Below are positions 60,434 through 64,000 of a stretch of DNA of 64,000 nt, one piece after another. A program made the position numbers and the translations under genes. A model generated the notes under the pieces. The model was not told the origin of the DNA, did no database searches, and saw only the letters and a list, made by a program, of their open reading frames with translations. The stretch is from the NCBI GenBank assembly GCA_018287875.1, contig JAGVVL010000001.1, forward strand, positions 682,001 to 746,000, in the 5' to 3' direction. Origin of the DNA: Nigrospora sphaerica. Lineage: Eukaryota > Ascomycota > Sordariomycetes > Amphisphaeriales > Apiosporaceae. The number at the start of each line of letters is the position of its first letter. The first letter of the stretch is position 1.

Positions 60434-61988
60434 TCAAAACTTGAAGCCGCCGGTGCGGTCGGCCCAGAGGCGGCCGGGGTCGAGTTCTTCGCGGACGCGG
60501 CGGGCGAGAGCGCGGTTCTCGGGCTTGAGGCGGCCGGCGATGTCCTGGGGGTAGAAGCCGTCGTTGGCGAAGAGGGGCAGGTAGACGTCGGCGGGCAGCT
60601 TGCCGGCGTTCTGGAAAGCGCCGACTCGCTCGCGCAGGCCGCCGTACGTGTCGCGCATGGCCCGGTCGATCTTGGCGTAGTCCGACTTGGACCAGAAGCT
60701 GTAGTCGAGCTCGATGATGATGCGGTCGACGGCGTCGTCAAAGTCGTACAGGTCGCCGCCCTTGGCCGCCGCCTTGCGCGTGATCATCTTGGGCATGGGC
60801 TGGAAGGCGATGCTCGAGATGACGCCCGGCACGTGCTTCACCGACGCGCTCACGTTGCGCCAGTGGTCCAGGTACGCGTTCATAACCTCGCCACCGTTGG
60901 CCGCGCTCGGCAGCGGCGTCGTCTCGGTGCCGATCGTGTACACGCTGCCCTTGACCACGGCCCAGTTGTTGAAGCTCAGCAGGTCGTAGTAGCTGCGCGT
61001 CTTGCAGTTGTTGACCCACGGCTTGATGTCGGTGAAGTTGTCAAACACGCCCTGCGGCGGCTCCGGCCCGTTGTAGTACAGGAACATGACCCAGATGTCG
61101 AGGAGGCCGCCCACGGCCGACTCGGCCGTCACGATGATGCCCGCCTTCTCGTCCTCGTTGTACTCGGTGAAGTCGCGCACCGCCTTCATGAGCGCCTTGT
61201 TGGTGCCATCCGTCGCGTTGAAGACGTAGTTGCCGCCCCAGACCTTGCCCTGCTTGTAAACCTTGACCTTGTACGCCGTCACGATGCCGTAGTTGTTTCC
61301 GCCACCCTGCAGGACCTTGAAGATGTCCGGGTGGTTGTTCTTGTTCACCTGGATGATGGACGAGTTGGCCAGGACCATCTCGTATTCGACCACGTTGTTG
61401 GCGGCCCAACCGTACTCGGCGCTCATGAAGCTGAGACCGCCTGCGTCCGTCAGCCGGGGATGTTCCTCTCGGGAAAGGGGCCAGGGCTCGTTACTTACCT
61501 CCCAGCATGTAGCCACCGACGCCCACGTTTCCGATCCGGCCACCGACGGCCGTGTAGCCCGTGCCGTCCAGAGCCTTGCCGACCGCGTCCCATCGGTTAC
61601 CCGGGCCAATAATGGCAGTCTCGGAACCTCTGTCGAGAATGACGGCGTTCATGAGCCGCGTGGAGATCAAAGGACCGCCATCGATGCTGGAGAAGTAGTT
61701 GTTGGGGTTGTGGCCACCCGATTTGATGGCAAAGGTCTCGTTGTTGCCTTTCAGGACGGAGACGACGGCGGCCACCTCCTCGGCGCTTTTGGGAGAGATG
61801 ATACACGACGGCTTCAGATCACCCGCCGCGGTAGACCAGTACTTGGTCTGGTCACTGGTGTAGTCGAGGGCGAAGCGCCTGTCGATCTTGATGTTGCTGC
61901 TGGCCTCGACGTCCGAGCAGGTATCGGCGGCGGCAAGCAGCACCTGACTGCACAGGGCGAGCAGCCCGAACAGAGCGCCCCGGGCCAT
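60434..61988 (-). CDS. Secreted berberine-bridge/VAO-type FAD oxidase (AA7-like), two exons
   Basis: Predicted 498-aa secreted flavoprotein. Exon 1 is 61988-61499 and exon 2 is 61440-60434; the 58-base intron has GTAAGT and CAG ends and a GCTGAC branch-like site, and splicing restores GGYMLGGGLSF. Residues 1-21 are a signal peptide. The FAD-binding PCMH domain spans about 57-235: IKSGGHNPNNYFSS with His93, the usual site of covalent 8-alpha-histidyl FAD, and GGRIGNVGVGG, where the second (6-S-cysteinyl) attachment Cys is replaced by Ile152. GGGNNYGIVTAYKVKV follows. A short BBE-like C terminus (ADVYLPLFANDG…LDPGRLW) closes the protein. Relatives oxidise carbohydrates (AA7), alkaloid-like or secondary-metabolite alcohols. 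Its neighbour is a GH94 phosphorylase, so a cello-oligosaccharide substrate is attractive but unproven. Monocovalent flavin is inferred. Confidence 0.83.
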
Positions 61989-64000
61989 GTCGGGGGTCAG
62001 AACAGGTCGGACGAAACGGAGCGTAAGAGGGCGGAGAAGCAGGCGGACTCCAGAAGGCCCGACAAAGGAGGGAACAGTCTGATGCGGAGGGGACGGATGA
62101 ACGAGCGTGGTGTGGCCTGATTCCGGGACAGGAGCCCACGGCAGCGAGGCCCTCCTTTTATCAGGGATGCCCGCGGCCGGCCGTCTCGTCGAACATGGAC
62201 AGGCCAGGCGGCGAGGCCTCTAGTGCCCCTCTCGGGTCGACTTGGCGTAGAATAGGCCCCTTCGGTATTCGATGCGGGAGGGTACATAGGTGGCACTCTG
62301 TAATCTCGAGATGGGCCCTCGGGCCCCGACGGCAGAAGGTCATCCCTGCTGGCACTTGTGGGCAGTGTGGACTGTGTGGGCAGTGTGGACTGTAGCGTGG
62401 ATGGTGCGAAAAGCACAGGCAGCGGCCAACGTCTCAACGTACCGCCTCGAGGGGAGGGGGTTTGGTGGCCATGGCTGGAGCAGTACATGACCTAAAGTGC
62501 CAAGAAAGGGGATACCGTGCTCGGGTGCCCGCCGTTTCTTTTCTCTTCGTGTACGGCAGACAACGGTGGGTGGTGCAGATGGGAGTTGCTGGAGAAGCAG
62601 CGTGTTGGCTGTTTCTACTCCCGGTAGCTGCCGGTAGGTCAACACCGGACCATCGACCTTCCCTATCCCAGGCACGACAGCGAGGTTGATAACGGCCGTC
62701 ACAGCAGGTTGCAGCGAGGGCGCGGGGCCCCTGTCAATGCTTGTAATACTTCCGTCGTGGTAAGCCGGGTGGATTCCCGTGGCATTGACCTACCATACAT
62801 TGCCGCTGTCAATATCCCGGGAGTGCCTGATGTGTGTTCAGCCAGCCAAGCCGGCATTGGCCAATTGCATGCGCAGTGGAGGCGGGCAAACATGCGATGG
62901 TACCCTGCGCGTCCATACTGCCCGTGCCGTACAACGCTGTCGTAGCGGCAGCGAACGGGCCACCGTTGGCTGACCGAAGCATCGTGACGATTCTTCTCCC
63001 TATTAGCACCGCTTACAGCGTGACGGCCCTCGCATGAGAACGTACGGCTGAAGGCCGGCGCCCGTGGGGAAATGTGCATGATGGTTCGAGCTGAGCCGGC
63101 TGAAGCGCTGCCTCTTGGCGTTTGCCGTCGCTGCCGCCAATGCCCACTTTATTCTGCAGCGGGCCAAAAGCCGACACGGATAGATGCACTGCATCGGAAA
63201 GCGCAACCTCCTACCGGCGCATTTAATATTGTCCGTGTCGATGGCAGAGCGAACACTCCGTCTCGGGCCTCGAAAAACAAAAAGGACCGCACGCATCGCC
63301 CCAGATGGCCCGATAAACGGCAGGTCCCCGTCTCCCCCCATCGTACGGGCCTCGCACTTGCCAAATCCGGCGGTGCCTCAACCCCCGTCTGACCCCCGAT
63401 CCGGAAAAGGCCATGGATGCTCCTTTTGCTTAGCTTCACTCGTGACGGCCCACCCCACGCGCGAGCACTCAAGTCATGTAGACAGCGCTTTCCAACGTCC
63501 GTCCGCCTAACACCAACGACCGGTCCGGCCGGATTCGTCTGCTACTTGGCCGGCAGCTCTTCCACCAACCTGAGCCTGAACACCCAACTTCTTACCGACG
63601 TAGACGCTATCTTGGCACTCGGCGCCCACGAATCTTCATTTCAACCTTTCCAGCCTGTCGAGCCTTGATCATCCCGCCATATATCGATCGGACTGTTTCT
63701 CCCTTCCGTCGTGAAAAGCGGATGTTCCCCAATGTTTCATGTTTCCTTAGCGAGGGAACTCCGGGGCCCAATCGACATGGATATTGTGGAACCAGGGGAT
63801 CGTGTGGCCCAGCATCTACTCATCTACTTAGCTTTCGTGTGACGGGCCCATACAGATATTCCACACAGGACCTTGGCATCTGAGAAAGCCAAGCTTCAAT
63901 GGGGCCTTCTATGACTCGATATCACCAAAGAGGCAAGGCATTTCCTTTGCCGACTATCGTTATTTCAATCACTAGATCCAATCCAATTGGGCACGCTGCA
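61989..64000. other. Upstream region of the FAD oxidase; no further gene seen
   Basis: The first 180 bases are the oxidase promoter and leader, with a TATA-like box at 62154-62162. Beyond that, to the window end, I found only short open frames without protein-like character. A gene starting outside the window could reach in, but nothing supports one. Confidence 0.45.
62154..62162 (-). promoter_or_regulatory. TATA-like box of the FAD-oxidase gene
   Basis: On the minus strand this reads GATAAAAGG, about 165 bases upstream of the start codon at 61988. It is close to a canonical TATA element, and strong TATA boxes often mark inducible secreted-enzyme genes in fungi. Confidence 0.4.

Noticed and set aside
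1..64000. CRISPR arrays, operons, riboswitches and ribosome-binding sites
   Set aside because: The window is a eukaryotic (fungal) chromosome. The only regular repeats are minisatellites and microsatellites without spacers.

Overview
This window looks like a filamentous ascomycete chromosome, most likely a cellulolytic member of the Sordariomycetes. The evidence is GC-rich coding sequence with strong G/C third-position preference, short GT-AG introns with GTAAGT/GTACGT-type donors and CTGAC-like branch sites, a fungal CBM1 cellulose-binding module, and one-to-one fungal housekeeping genes (SLD2, SYS1, COA6, MSS4, KES1/OSH4, a grainyhead factor). Species identity cannot be settled by eye.

Left part (1-26.1 kb) is ordinary and gene-dense. 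In order it holds SLD2 (-), an LCM-type SAM methyltransferase (-), a TOPORS-like RING protein (-), a secreted CBM1 plus alpha/beta-hydrolase protein in five exons (+), SYS1 (-), COA6 (+), the PtdIns4P 5-kinase MSS4 (+) and an OSH4/KES1-type oxysterol-binding protein (+). MSS4 and OSH4/KES1 both act on phosphoinositide/sterol balance at Golgi and plasma membrane, and SYS1 is also a Golgi protein, but their closeness need not be functional.

Middle part (26.1-56.5 kb) is remarkably gene-poor. In about 30 kb I can support only one gene, a three-exon grainyhead/CP2 transcription factor (probable csp-2 orthologue) at 37.9-41.0 kb. The flanking deserts (11.8 kb and 15.6 kb) are not AT-rich. They hold microsatellites, long G or C homopolymers, small tandem duplications and one short protein-like relic.

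Right part (56.5-64 kb) holds two genes of probable sugar metabolism facing each other: an intronless GH94 phosphorylase resembling fungal cellobionic acid phosphorylases, and a secreted berberine-bridge/VAO-type FAD oxidase (AA7-like). Oxidases of the wider AA7 group can make aldonic acids from cello-oligosaccharides, and a cellobionic acid phosphorylase would consume such a product. The pair is therefore the most interesting functional hypothesis here, alongside the CBM1 hydrolase at 8.7-10.1 kb. All exon boundaries were placed by reading splice sites and checking frame and family conservation; none is confirmed by transcripts.
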